Below, in pieces: positions 1-18,747 of a stretch of DNA of 64,000 bases. The stretch covers positions 26,669,811 to 26,733,810 of the forward strand of contig JAAOOA010000006.1 of the NCBI GenBank assembly GCA_012861695.1, written 5' to 3'. The notes under the pieces are model-generated. The model searched no databases. It was not told the DNA's origin and saw only the letters and a program-made list of their open reading frames with translations. How positions within the stretch are numbered: the first letter of the stretch is position 1; each line of letters opens with the position of its first letter. This DNA is from Trematomus loennbergii. Lineage: Eukaryota; Chordata; Actinopteri; Perciformes; Nototheniidae. The position numbers were made by a program, and so were the translations under genes.

Positions 1-87
1 TTCTCCATCTGCCTCTTTCTCCCTCCTTCAGTGTGTTCCTTCAACCTGCTGCTGTCTTTAAAGCTGAGTTAACCAAGCCCCCCCCCA

Positions 88-127
<40 letters not shown>

Positions 128-224
128 ATAAATGCTAAGAGGGGGTTGTGATCTGATGAGGTCTTGGAGGTGCAATGCGTACCACTGCAGTGGGGCTACT
201 GGTGAGATGCTCTGTTAAATCAGA

Positions 225-257
<33 letters not shown>

Positions 258-1028
258 TCGTGTTTGCCAGTGTGTGTACATGTGTTTGTGTGTTCACAGA
301 TAAATAGGAGGGGAGGAGCCGCCGTGCCATAATGACTGCTGGGCTTCGCTATGTGGCGACAGCGCTGCCAACTTCCTCCCTCCTGCTCATTGTTGGGAGT
401 CATTATCTCACCTTTGGGAGGAAGGGGGAAGGGGGGGGTGGAGGCAGAGAGAGAATACATGTAATGCTCTCAAATTGAAATTCATCCTACCCCTTCTCCC
501 TCTGTAATCTCATTCAGATTCCACAGTCTGTTGCTCGCTCATATTTAAATGAGCACTTGACTAAATCCCTCCTGTGCTTTTGCTTTTCTTGGCTGACGCT
601 TGGCAAGCTGCCGCGCTCTGTTGCATCCTGGACGCTTCTCGGCAAACTGGCACGCTCTTTGTTTTTTGGCCAACATGCAGAAATATAATTTAAAAGAGTG
701 GGAAGCACAGTCGTGCAATGAGGCTAAACAGGTCTAATGGGCAGGCCGGCAACATGCGTCTGCTCTGACCGGGAGGAAGGTTAATGAAGCATGGATTCAT
801 CAAAAGGTCAGGACATGTCCACACTGACAGAAGGATCTGTTTACTCCTCTAGGATATTCTAGTGAGTTTGTTACCAAAAAAACACAAGAAAGTTAGTGTT
901 GACTGCCAACAACCAAATGAAACATTTAACCAAGAGCTGGTGTCAGCTTACACAATGAATTGCTTGTATTATGGATTTCCTTTTGTTATGGAACTTTGGA
1001 GTTGCTTTTATTTTTAGAGACTTTCTTG
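1..1028. other. Non-coding stretch with two short CA/TG microsatellites
   Basis: No exon or transposon gene is recognisable. A poly-C then (CA)n tract lies at about 80-124 and a (TG)n tract at about 228-256. The short open frames here mainly translate these repeats. Likely intronic or intergenic. Confidence 0.6.
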
Positions 1029-1390
1029 AAGAGGACATATTATGCAATTGTTTAAGTTTATATATGTATTTTGTGCCTCTACTGTGACATGTTTACATGC
1101 TTTAATTTGTTTTTAAAGTTTATTTTTCTCATACTGCCTGTGCTGCAGCACCTCTATTCACCTCCGTCTGAAATCAGAGCCCAGTCTGCTCTGACTGGTT
1201 AACTGGCCGGCTCTGTTGTGATTGGTCAACTGCTTAGAGATGTCCCGCCCTTTCGCCCCTTATGAAGTGCCATGTGTTGGAGGGCTAGCCAATAGAAGTG
1301 CAAGTATTGCATAGTGATGTCAATATGTGACAGAAGTTAACAAAGGAGTCCAATGGTGGCGTTTCAGGCAACAAGTCCAAACGGGACAGT
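1029..1390 (+). mobile_element. MITE fragment, family A (GAGGACATATTATGC type)
   Basis: Starts with GAGGACATATTATGC, followed by TTTACATGCTTTAA, CTGCAGCACCTCT, and a CAGTCTGCTCTGACTGGTTA / TTGTGATTGGTCAAC block. The same blocks in the same order recur at 3041-3320 (reverse), 13195-13400, 20880-21115 and 23868-24000. This identifies a dispersed non-autonomous family. The right end has decayed. Confidence 0.65.
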
Positions 1391-3040
1391 TAAAACTCTC
1401 TATCTGTATTCAAGTAAAACAGTTGGGTGACATTGAAGAACCACAGAATCGGTTTTGGTTTCTTTTAACGTCAAGAATGTAGTCATTTCAACTCAAACCA
1501 GATTTTTTTTAAACTGTAACAATAACCCTAACCCTAACCCTACCCCAAACCATAATCTTTTCCATCCACTTTGAAGTCTTGACGCGCTAAATCTAACCAA
1601 ACCTTGACCATATCATTGTCCTATCATACATACATTTATTTTTGAAGCAGTTGGCGAGCAGAGAAGAAATACACAGTTTCTATCTTTATCAGATGAATCC
1701 CAACAATTTTGCAATACAGAATTTCTCAAAATGATATTTGGTTAGTTTATGCGACCTATGTCAATTTGGGTCACGTTATTTGCAAAAACTTGACATGTGT
1801 GAACACACCATTAGTAATAATTTAAGATGGAGTGTAAAACAAGATCGAGACGTCTGTCTGAATGACAAAGTGAAACAAATTTGTATTTTAGGTTCATATT
1901 TCATATTTCACATTTCATATGCAAATAAACATTTGTAGGCTTGGCTTAAATTGCAAAAGGCATCTAGCACTGACTTTGAAGGAACTAAACTAACCACATG
2001 ACTACAACATGTGTGCGGCTATCATGATGGTTCTTGGCAGATAGGTTATGTGTTTGACAAACTCTACATCCCTCCCCCCGTTTAGAATATAGGGCAGGAG
2101 CTGAATCATCTCCCATTTCCCTTTTATTGACGTCTCTTTCTGGGCTCTCTACCCTGCCATCTGCCACCTTCAGCAGGTGTTTCTCCTCCTGCACCATGAG
2201 CCCCGCACATACAAGACAGAATCAGCTAATGACCCGCCCCAGCTATCAGTTAATGATGGAAAAAGGCTTCAAATTGGTCCCAATGTCCCCCTCATTTTCT
2301 CTTTTACCTCTTGCCTTCCCCCAGTCATCTCTCCCCTGCCTGTCAGTCTGTTACTGGCCTTCTCCATGACTCTTCATGGTCCAAACATTCGGGATTAGCC
2401 AATTAGTGAGAGGGGGAGCAGATAGATGCTCACCGCCAATGGCTTTCTCTCTCGTTCTGTGAGTACGGGAAATAGAGTGAGCTTATGTTTCTGTTGCTCT
2501 TGGTGAGTGAATGTCAGACCGTCTTCACCGGCGTTAATTAGTGAAAAAAGCATCTGCTTCAAATGCAGCTGTAAGTCCAAAAACCTTTGAAATGTCATCT
2601 CTCGGAATAAACATTTTAATAGTAGAGACTGTGGAAACAGAACAAAAGGCAGATATGGAATATTTCATCATAAACCTAAAAGGCTGGGTGGGATTTTTTT
2701 ATTTGATTTCCCCCTGTCTTAGAATTAAGACTTGTCTTCAGATTGAAGGTGACGCGGTGCGTAGGCAGCTCCAGGCAACCTTGTTAATAACAAAGCATCA
2801 TCTCATCTGTGGAAATAAGGATACGCGATAAGCCTGCAACATGACATCTTCCTTCTCCCTGACATTATGTTGTATTACTGCTCAGTGAGACCCAGATGGA
2901 TGGGGGGAGAGATAGATGGAAGCATGCACGAGGTGAGAATTGATAGGGGAGACGACTAGAGCAGATAGGGAAATGTACTATAGTCCCAATCCTTGTAGAG
3001 TTTTTTCTAAAAACAAGCTAATTTACAAAAATCATATTTT
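1391..3040. other. Non-coding stretch with a tiny telomere-like run
   Basis: No gene seen. At about 1523-1545 there are three to four TAACCC units, a very short interstitial telomere-like repeat. The rest is unique-looking AT-rich DNA. Small open frames (for example 2541-2831) show no recognisable domain. Confidence 0.5.
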
Positions 3041-3320
3041 AACATGCTCTTGGGTCCCCTCCCACTTCCTTAACAAAGCGACATTACAATGTAACAGTCA
3101 CACTTCTATTAGCTAGCGCTCCAACACATTGTACGTTAGAGGCTAAGGGGACGTCTGAGCGGTCGACCAATCACAACGGAGTCGGCCAGCTAACCAATCA
3201 GAGCAGACTGGGCTCTAGTTTCTGACAGAGGGTGAAAAAAGGTGCTGCAGCCAGTATGAGAAAAATAAAGACCTTAAAGACAGGCCTTGTTCTACCTTTA
3301 GAAAGGCAGTAGGTGAACAG
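3041..3320 (-). mobile_element. MITE fragment, family A, reverse copy
   Basis: Contains ACCAATCACAACGGAGTC, GGCCAGCTAACCAATCAGAG and GGTGCTGCAGCC in reverse order to the copy at 1029-1390. It is therefore an inverted copy of the same family. No coding capacity. Confidence 0.6.
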
Positions 3321-9792
<6,472 letters not shown>

Positions 9793-9795
9793 TTA

Positions 9796-10874
9796 AGGCC
9801 CTGACACACCAGGCAGTCACCAGAGAACTCGCCGACACCGACAGTTCCATCGACGAGTTCTCCTGCGTCTTGGCCATGTGTCGCACTGGAACACACCGCA
9901 AAGACTTCAGCCGAGCACGTACGAACTGCGCATGCGTGAGTGGCAATAACTCTCCTTACCAGCAGGCGGCGGTAGTGTGTATTCGTCATTCAAAATAGGC
10001 AACAACCGGAAGACAGAGAAGAAGAACAGACTGATATAAACAAACAAATAGCGTGTGCGTTCCATTTTCACTCTCGTCCATCGAAAACATGTTTTAGAAT
10101 ATAAAAATACATGAATGATGAAATGAGCACATAAAGTGCAGACATACTATAAATCACAGTTAATAGACCTGCATCTGATGATCGCAGTGTTCTGGCGGGT
10201 GTGTAGTTTATTGAGTCCGCAATGTAGTAATGTATGTAATGTAATAATGGCCACTTCTTGCTAAATTTACATTTCCATGTGATGCTTTTATCCGAGGCGA
10301 CTCACAATAGGTAAATGAACACAGTAGACAGTATCTCATTTACTTAGACACTGTACTTAAGGACAATGTTGAGGTACTTGAGACTAATCCTGCAACTTTA
10401 TACTGACAAATAAACCGATGAGATGAAAAACCGGACTTGACCAAACAAATCACGGAGCTCTCAGCAGAGGATATAGCCGGGGACGCTCCGCCGATATCAG
10501 AGATGTCCCTGCTATGTGTGGGAGGTAAGAGAGGACATTTAAGGGCTATGTTTGATGTCTTTAAGTATCACCTGCTGGGGTTTAGCTGCTGTCCTGTGCC
10601 TTCTTAAATCATTTGTTTACGTCCCTCACTTCCGTTTCGCTTCTCATTTGCTAGCTGAACAGCTGATCAGAGAAGTGGTTTCTTGGCCCGATAGCTTGTG
10701 TCCGTATTTTGCCGATTCAACATGTTGAATCGGCCATGTGTCGACCGTGAAAGGCCAAATAAGGCGTGTCACGGCCGAGGGTTCGGGACACACCAAATTG
10801 ACTTTGGGCGACAAGGAACGCGTTGTCGCCAGACAACCGAAGACGGCCGAATACGGCCTGGTGTGTCAGGGCCT
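9796..10874. mobile_element. TIR DNA transposon with TTA duplications (PIF/Harbinger-like MITE)
   Basis: The left end AGGCCCTGACACACCAGG is matched by the inverted right end CCTGGTGTGTCAGGGCCT. Each end is flanked by TTA (9793-9795 and 10875-10877). A 3-bp TWA duplication is the usual signature of PIF/Harbinger superfamily elements. The internal 1 kb has no transposase, so the copy is non-autonomous. The class rests on duplication length only. Confidence 0.75.
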
Positions 10875-10877
10875 TTA

Positions 10878-13194
10878 TAATCGACCCATCGGAGTGACAT
10901 TCATTTGATTGACCCATTTGATTTGAATGGCAATGGGGTCCATCGCACGGGAGTGTTGGATAATGTAGCGGTAATTGATTGCAGCACATTCTGATGCCTC
11001 TGTTCAATAATACAATGGAAGAGTTGAACTGCTCATTGCTCTGTATTCAAAGTGCACAACATGTGAACACTTTTAGCATGCAGTATTTTGGCCATGTTCG
11101 CCATGTCGCATCATTTGTGGCACCTCACAAAGGGAATAATGGCATATACACCCCCACAAGCTTTTTTCCTGTCTCCACAAAAATCATTTATTATTGAGAT
11201 TCTGGAAATCCTCATCAAGGAAGGAGCGAAAAACTGAATTTGGCTTAGGAAGAAAGGCAAAACTGCATACATTTAATAAAATATCGTACATGCTGACTTT
11301 AGGTTGCCAAACCAACATTAAAGAAGGGTTAGGGTTAGAAAGTGACAACTCATCTTTCCTCTGACACTACCCTTTGGACTACAATTCCTTCCAAATGACA
11401 GACCTTTTGTGGCGTATTTGGTATTTTGGGCTACAAGAATAAAATTGACTTTACTTTAACAAGCTGTAGTGCCTTTAGACTTTAGGCGAGTTGAGCATTT
11501 TTCAAGCACAGTCGGATATGTTTTTTGTTTTAAGTTAAAAAATGGATTCTACTTCAGCTGATGAAACATGAAGGTCACCTAACAAAGACCAGTTGAAAGG
11601 ATTTCTTGGAAAGGACCGATAGTGGTTTTCCTGATACTGCAGTAACCCTTGTGGCACATTGTTTGCCTGTTTGCCTGTGTTCCGCTCCATCACACTGATC
11701 ACAGCTGACAGAAGCATCTAAGCTGCTGAGCCGCGGCTCCTGTACCAGCCACTATCGACTGGCTGGTCATTAAGGCTCTCAGGCACCTAAAATGAGCTTC
11801 ATGCACAAACGCACAGACACAAAACCCACAACTCTTGCAATAGGAATCCTAGAAAGTGAATTGACACTAGGTATTTGTTGCACTACACGCCATGCCACAC
11901 CCTAGTCAGGAATATCAAAGAAGTTGCTTCCAATTAGTTGTCAAATGCAAAACTTTGGCTGCGAAATTGGATAAAATCCCCATCCAAAGGAGTTTTATAA
12001 TGAAAGGAAGTGTTTTCTATTAAACTCAATTATCCAATTGTTACACAGTTAACATCAAAGTAGAAATCCCCATTTATGAGGAAAATGTCAGAATACTCCA
12101 CTAAAAGTACTTTGAAAACGTATATAATCATTGTCAGTGGTGGTATAAATATTCGGATCCCTTACTTAGAGCCTCCTTCCACTCATGAATATGTTTTTTT
12201 GTGTGTTTCTTCACTTGGATGTTTGAGCTCCGCTGTGCAGAATTATGTTTGTATGACTTTGTTTTCACGTTCACCTGCTAATGGAGAAAAGTGTCTCTGT
12301 GATAACCTCCAATCTTACTTTAACACAATCTGCAATTTTGGAGGGATCTGTAAGAAAGTCCAACACAAATACCATATTAAAAAACACAACCTTGACTATC
12401 AATATATATCGAGTTTTCTATTGACACACGGGGCCAACGGAGCAAAATTAGCACTCGTTTGGGAGCATGTTCCTGACCGCTTGATGAATATTGTCTCTCC
12501 TTTTAGATGTGTTTTGGTCTCCACTGACTCCTCAGAGTAAACATCTGGCTCTTCAGCTGCTAAGTGCTCTATGTTCACCGGCTCGCCGCTAACTGTATCT
12601 CTCTGCTGTATCATGCTCAGCAGGTAGCGCACAGCAGCTTAATAGAGCTTTTCACTGAAAACTGCCACCTGCAGTTGTAGAAAATAAGACCCGTGAGAAG
12701 GAATTCAAACAGTACATATGCAGGCCGTGGAGGGGAACTGCTTTGCTACAAATACATCTATGTACATTTGACATTATGATTTTTCACACTAACCATATCA
12801 TCAATTTGTTTACTAAAAATTATTGATCAGTGCAGCTTAAAAAAAAATGAAAATCTTGAGTACTTGCAGACAAAATGGCGTATGTAACACTCAGCACTCA
12901 TTGCAAGGACAAACTGCTTTCCAATTATTATGTGTAGAAATGATCTTCTTATAAATATTATGTTAAGTAATCATGTTGTCTAAATTGAGCATATGTTTAA
13001 TCCAAAAATCTTCATATAAATGTAGTGTGGAAACATTTTAATATTTCCCTCTGAAATGAGTTACAGAAAACTGATATAATTGACTGTTTCACCGTTGGTT
13101 CTTGATGTTTGGCCAGTAAATTAGTAATTAAAAGATAAACTAAATTATAACATGGAGAGAAAATGCAAAATTATTAAAGTGTGAATGTGTTTTT
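10878..13194. other. Non-coding stretch, no gene supported
   Basis: A 154-codon open frame at 12076-12540 has no recognisable domain. Its first part overlaps GTGGTATAAATATTCGGATC, which resembles a common fish dispersed repeat end. I treat it as chance. Confidence 0.45.
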
Positions 13195-13400
13195 TTTCAA
13201 GTTCATATTTACATTTAGTGCCTTTAATGCTTTAATGTTCAAACAGCTCTTTATTGTTCTCATACGGCCTGTGCTGCAGCACCTCTGTTCACCCTCTGTG
13301 TTAAACACAATTTTAAAAGTTTGGTCCGAAGATATAGCCTTTTGTCTGCTGCGCCCATAGACCCCCCACCTCTCTAGGTTTTATAAAGATTTATATCAGA
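13195..13400 (+). mobile_element. MITE fragment, family A, partial
   Basis: Shares TTTAGTGCCTTTAATGCTTTAATG, CTCATACGGCCTGTGCTGCA and GCACCTCTGTTCACC with the copy at 1029. Both ends are lost. Confidence 0.5.
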
Positions 13401-13509
13401 ACAACCTCTCTCTCATTACCTTCATCTGAGACGCTGTTAATGAACACCTCAGCTATAATGAGCTGAAATGAATTGTGTTCTCCTCTATGGCAACCCTTTG
13501 CAACCTATA

Positions 13510-13534
13510 ACACACACACACACACAACACACAC

Positions 13535-13585
<51 letters not shown>

Positions 13586-13608
13586 CACACACCACACACA
13601 CACACACA

Positions 13609-13639
<31 letters not shown>

Positions 13640-13669
13640 CACCACACACACACACACACACACACCCAC
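13510..13669. repeat. Interrupted (AC)n microsatellite
   Basis: CA repeats broken by several single-base phase changes (ACAAC, ACCAC). They give His-Thr or Cys-Val artefact frames on both strands. Confidence 0.97.
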
Positions 13670-15845
13670 ACCAATGCAACCATTCACATTTAACCAAATG
13701 AAGGCACCAAACAGTGTAAGGCCGGACGTGATGGAGAGTGAGCTTAGACATCAAACACTTGATGGTTTGTGCCGGCAGCCGTGGCGCTCTCCATATTAAT
13801 CCATTTAGACATTAGCATCATGTCAAATGGATTAGACACAGACTCTAATTTGTTCATAATGTATCAGGTGCGTTGAGCAGAGCATTATTTAATATTCATA
13901 ATTAAAATATTGGTTGTAAATCGGATTTAGTTTTGAAAATTAATAAAAAATTATAGGATTTGTAGATCAACAAGTTGTTGAGCATGCCTAATTTTAGGCC
14001 TGCAAAACTGTACTCGGGCACACATTTTTGGGGACAATGGTGACATTTTTGCGAGAAAAAAACGAACCACAAGCTAAATAGAAAAACAATTACATGATAA
14101 AGGTAACAATAACATTTGCCTTATTATAATAAGCGAGTAAAACCATATTAAATGGATTAAAGTGTACAATAAAACCGACAAGACAGACATAATAACACGT
14201 TTTAACCAAAACTTATTTATACGATTTATTTCTGAGACTGGAAAGCATAATTTTTAGAAGCAAGATTGGATCGGGCTTTACAAAATGTAAATGATCGCAT
14301 AATGATGTTAAATCTAAAACAAAAGTCAAAAGATAAATACATTTTTATATAGTCCATAGTCCATTTTAACAATTCAGTTGCCTCTATTGTTTATTCATAC
14401 ATTGAACTATGGATTTTTCATTGCCTTTCGAGTGCTCTCCTAAATGTGCTTTTGATTTTGAGTTAGGATGACAGGAAATCAAAAATCTACTGCCTGTGAT
14501 ATATGAGTTGTATATCAAGCCTTTTGAGTGCGTGTCCCTGTGATGGCCTGTGTGTGTGATACGCCTCAGAGGAGTGATCTATTGTTTTGATATAAAAAAT
14601 GTTTCAGCAGATAACATGCAACAAGCTAAAAGCAGAATCGTCCCCTCAAGACATCCCAGTTTGTCTCTGACATGTCAGTTGGCCCAGATGCTCTTTAAGA
14701 TTTGCAGGCAGACTCTCTTTTTTCTCTCAGCCTTATTTTACTTTGCCGGTGTATTAACTTCTGGCTAACATTAGAGCCCGATATGAGATAGGAATGTTAG
14801 CCTGGCAATATATATGCCATATATCAGCATAATCCGAACCCTGCGGGCGGATCTCCTCGCTCCTTTGAGTCCAATTATAGAGTGTGTGTGTGTTGTGTGA
14901 GCAGGTCCAGCCAGTGCCAGCCACCTCCTCTCATCCTCGCTCTGACACCCACACACACACTGACATACAGTATACCCGGCTAAAGAAACGCATCGGCGCA
15001 CACACACACAGGGTAGATGATTTGTACAAATGTAACGAGGCATGCTGTGCCGCTGCATTGTTGTTTACATTTTCCCTCTTAGGCAGAAGGCAGAATGTAT
15101 TTGAGTAAAGGGAGGATTATCATTATCTAACTATCTCCTTCTTCCACTTATACATTAACTCTGGCTCTGCTAAATCTATTTATACACTTATAATTTGATT
15201 TAGCTATACCTGCCAGGCTAAAATTCGTTCATGTGACAGCTTACAAATCAAAAATACCTCCCAGAACGATCCATTTTCCAATCTTACACTTTCCAAATCT
15301 GTTACAAATCACTGTTGCAGAACATCAAAACGTTTTCTAATCTGAAAAATATATGATTCAGTTGGGTTAAGGCACAAAAAAAGACTTGCTTAGGGAAAAA
15401 CCCCGGTTGTGGAAAAAATAAACTGGCGTCAACTGTCGTAAAACAGTAAGCCAGCCAGCCATCCACCCTGAGCTCCTCCATTGCCTTGCTTTCTGCTGAT
15501 AATCCCACATGACTCGCGTTTTATAAGTGTTAAAATGTCCATACAGACAAAAAAATTATGATATCTCACAAGTGTCCAACTTCCCAAATGACTGTATTTT
15601 AAACCACTTGGTGTCTATCGAGAACAGTGAATAAGTAAACAAGGGACTTTGGGAACAGCCATTCACCCTACTGCCATAACAGGTCTTAGTTGAAGGCAAA
15701 CAAATGTCATTTTTGCCTTTCATGGGACCCAAGGTCGCTTTACAGAGAAAAAACATGAGTAAAAACAAACAAAAACAAAAGGCAGTCAGACAAACAGTCA
15801 GACCGACAAAACAACACAATTATATTCAATACATATGGTGGCCGG
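13670..15845. other. Non-coding AT-rich stretch, nothing recognised
   Basis: No domain-bearing frame, terminal repeat or array. A short GTGTGTGTGTTGTG run lies near 14881. Probably intronic or intergenic. Confidence 0.45.
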
Positions 15846-16325
15846 AAGGTGCAAACGTGCTACAGCAGCCAAAAACACTTCCATTTGGAGAAATGCGCTG
15901 CACTAAAAAAACGATGACAAATCAAAACACACATTTTCCAAAAGACATGCAAATGAAGAAACATATTATGCCTTGCATTATCAAAACGCTGCATATAGAA
16001 AAACGCTGCAAAAAGCTCAAAACTAACGTTAGAATTCCTGAACGTCCTCCGGTCCTAGCTGCAAAATGTTTTATTAACCCCGGGAAACATTTTCTGTCAT
16101 ATTCTTAGCTTCTTGCAGCGTTTTATATTTGCAGCTTTTCATTTATGCAGCTTGTTTAGTAAACTTTGAGCATGTTTGTCAAGTTGGTGAAGATGTTTTC
16201 ACATTTGCATGTGTTTTGGAACAACTGTGGTTTTTTATTTTCATTGTTTTTGAAACTGCAGCGCATTTCTCCCAATGAAAGTGTTTTGGGCCGTTGAAAA
16301 GCATTTGTAGCTGTTGGCAACCGTA
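15846..16325. repeat. Imperfect inverted repeat (fold-back MITE-like)
   Basis: The left arm, with GGAGAAATGCGCTGCA, AAAACAC and GACATGCAAATG in order, is mirrored by the right arm near 16200-16300 containing ACATTTGCATGTG and TGCAGCGCATTTCTCC. The arms are about 150-230 bp and diverged. Further GCAGCGTTTT/AAACGCTGC pairs lie near the centre. No coding capacity. Confidence 0.6.
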
Positions 16326-17753
16326 CATTCAGGTACCCAGATGATGTGTCCTAATGACTTTGGTTCCCTCCTGACTGACCATCTAGCAAACACCTTGAGT
16401 TCTTGAGTGGCATGCCTCAGGATGACAGGAAATCACACTTTCATCTTCATTAGGTTGAATTTTCAGTTGCATAATGACTAATGACAGTCCCATGAGTCTC
16501 AGCTTTACATAATGTTTAGCGCTAATTTGTGAATGTTACCACACTGAAACACTTAGCTACGACGTGTTGGCCTTTAGCATTATTGTTTCATAGAGATGCT
16601 AGCATGGCGGTGGACTCTTGGGCTTGTTTTCAAAACTGAGCTAGACATTATTTTACCTTTATTTAACTGCCATTGAAGTCCAACATGTATTTGTTCTACT
16701 TCTAAGCCCTCAATTAAAGCACCCATGGACAAAAAAGAGGTGGAGTTCGGATGTTGTAGTCTGGGAGAAAAATGATGCGTTTCAATTCTTTCTTCATTAT
16801 GTCGGGCTTTGCAGTGTGTGGCCCTGTGGAGTCTTTAAAGCTACAGATCAGAGGCTGTGACTCTGTAATGACATCCAGTGGGAGGTATTGCTCAGTGCCA
16901 AGGACCTTTTCCCTCTCTGAACACAACTGCTTTTCATTCTGCGTCCTCACTTACCCACCACACTTTGATATATCTTTTAGATGAGCTGCTACTCGGTCAC
17001 TTTTGAAAATGTAACGTGTTATTTGCCAACTCACTTTAAAAACACACCACTCCAACCTTTGCTATTACTCCATTAGCGACTAGAAAAGGTAATCACTTAT
17101 GCAGGTATTCATAAAATGAAATGGGGTTTTCCACCACTGTTTTGCAAGCCCGGCAGACTGTCTGGCTGAAATTTTTTTTTTTTTCATTATTCTTTCTTAA
17201 GATGTTTCTTAAACCAAAGTTATACAAGTAGCAAACTGCTATAAGGAATAACTTAGCAGTAGTCAAGTATTTAGTTTATTTATCAATGGATACATGTGAT
17301 AACCCTCAAGACCCAAGCCAAGTTCCTGTAGTGTTTTGCAACCTGGTGAATAAAATAAAGGGTTCAAAAACAATAACGGTTCAAAGCTCACTCAAGGAAG
17401 GCTGACCTTTTTAAGATGGTCCGGCTCTATTGTAGTGACAAGGCGCTTTGCCGTGTTTCTGCTCAGCCACTCCTCTTCCCTCTGACCAACTTGGACCGAA
17501 TAGCTTTTCTGGCAGGAACCCTTCAAAGATTTAGATACATCAAACTTTTACCTGGATTGTGCTAAATGGAAAGTTAAGAGATCACTAAATTCATTGTGAC
17601 TCATACTGTTGGTGCCATATCTACCAAAAATAAATAGCAAACTATAGTTGATGCTATAATTGTATGACCAATAAAAGCCTTGAACCTTGATAATTCAGGC
17701 CGTACCAAAGTGGCAGGCTGAACAATCGACACTGTCAAAACCTTGATCCTATG
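16326..17753. other. Non-coding stretch, nothing recognised
   Basis: AT-rich, with short frames and no domain. No repeat structure seen. Confidence 0.4.
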
Positions 17754-17757
17754 TTAA

Positions 17758-18743
17758 AGGACACCTATCATGCTATATTTAATGATATATTGTAGGGCCA
17801 TACCTATATAAGGTATATTTATACGTTTCTGTTTCAAAATACCAAACAGATCATGCATTTTAGCCATGCCTCATTTCGCTCTATGTGCTGTTCTCCAGCC
17901 CTGTTTTTGCAGGGGGCTGATTCTGTGAGCTGCAGCTGACCATGCCCCCCTGCAGGAGAGGGGAGCGTGCTCAGATCAAGTCAGAAGAGGGGGAGAAAAA
18001 TAGATCTCCGTCCTCCGTGTTTTATTATATTATTATATCGAGTCGTTATTCATTTGTTTTAAAGCTCAATAAATAACAAAGAAGACCTTTGACCGGCACT
18101 TTTCTAATTTTGTCCGGAAGATTTAAACTTTAACGGACATCTTGACCGGCGAAAGAAAACCTAACTGAAACTCTGCCGCACGGTCCCCTCGTTCCTTGGA
18201 AGAGACGGAGAGGTGGGTGTTTGTCATCTGCTGGTGGACTAACCGGAGAGAATTACAGTGCTTGCCTCGACGGGGAGGGATTGCATTGAATTAAAGCAGC
18301 AGGAGCAAACGCTTGCCTCGGGGAGGGAGAAAAAAAGCCACAGCGGAGAATAGACAGAAGGGTAACCATGGTAACCATGCGCGGGAAGTCTTCTTCGCTA
18401 CTTTTGTGGCAGACTACAGCGCCACTTACAGGCCTGGCATATGTACTACAGCGTCTCCAGCGCTTTCGAGCAGCAATGGCCGGCCGTGGCCCAACCCCAC
18501 ATTCCCCTGATAGGTGGAGAGTTGGCCCAATAGCCGTAGCGCCACCGTCCTGACGTCAGGACAGTGTTCAAATCTGGATCAGTTTTTATCAGATCCGTTG
18601 CAGCCCCTTTTTTAGAGATTTGGGTATGGAGGAAAATAGAGAGGGTTGTGTTTTCTGACACTTGGTGAGTTCCCTGGAACACCGGGGACACATATTCAGG
18701 TATAAAAGACGTACAAAAGTGCATTTTGCATGATAGGTCCCCT
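17758..18743. mobile_element. TTAA-flanked TIR element (piggyBac-type MITE)
   Basis: The left end TTAA|AGGACACCTATCATG and right end CATGATAGGTCCCCT|TTAA are inverted near-copies, with TTAA at 17754-17757 and 18744-18747. TTAA target duplication is diagnostic of piggyBac-superfamily transposition. The roughly 1 kb interior has no transposase. The interior around 18130-18560 is GC-richer than the flanks and is part of the element, not a host gene. Confidence 0.7.
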
Positions 18744-18747
18744 TTAA

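Noticed and set aside
1523..1545. Telomere end or fusion point
   Set aside because: Only three to four TAACCC units inside ordinary DNA; too short to mean more than an interstitial remnant.
12076..12540. 154-codon frame as a host gene
   Set aside because: No signal peptide, domain or splice context; overlaps a dispersed-repeat-like block.
18313..18553. Short GC-rich exon-like frames
   Set aside because: They lie wholly inside the TTAA-flanked element and show no domain.
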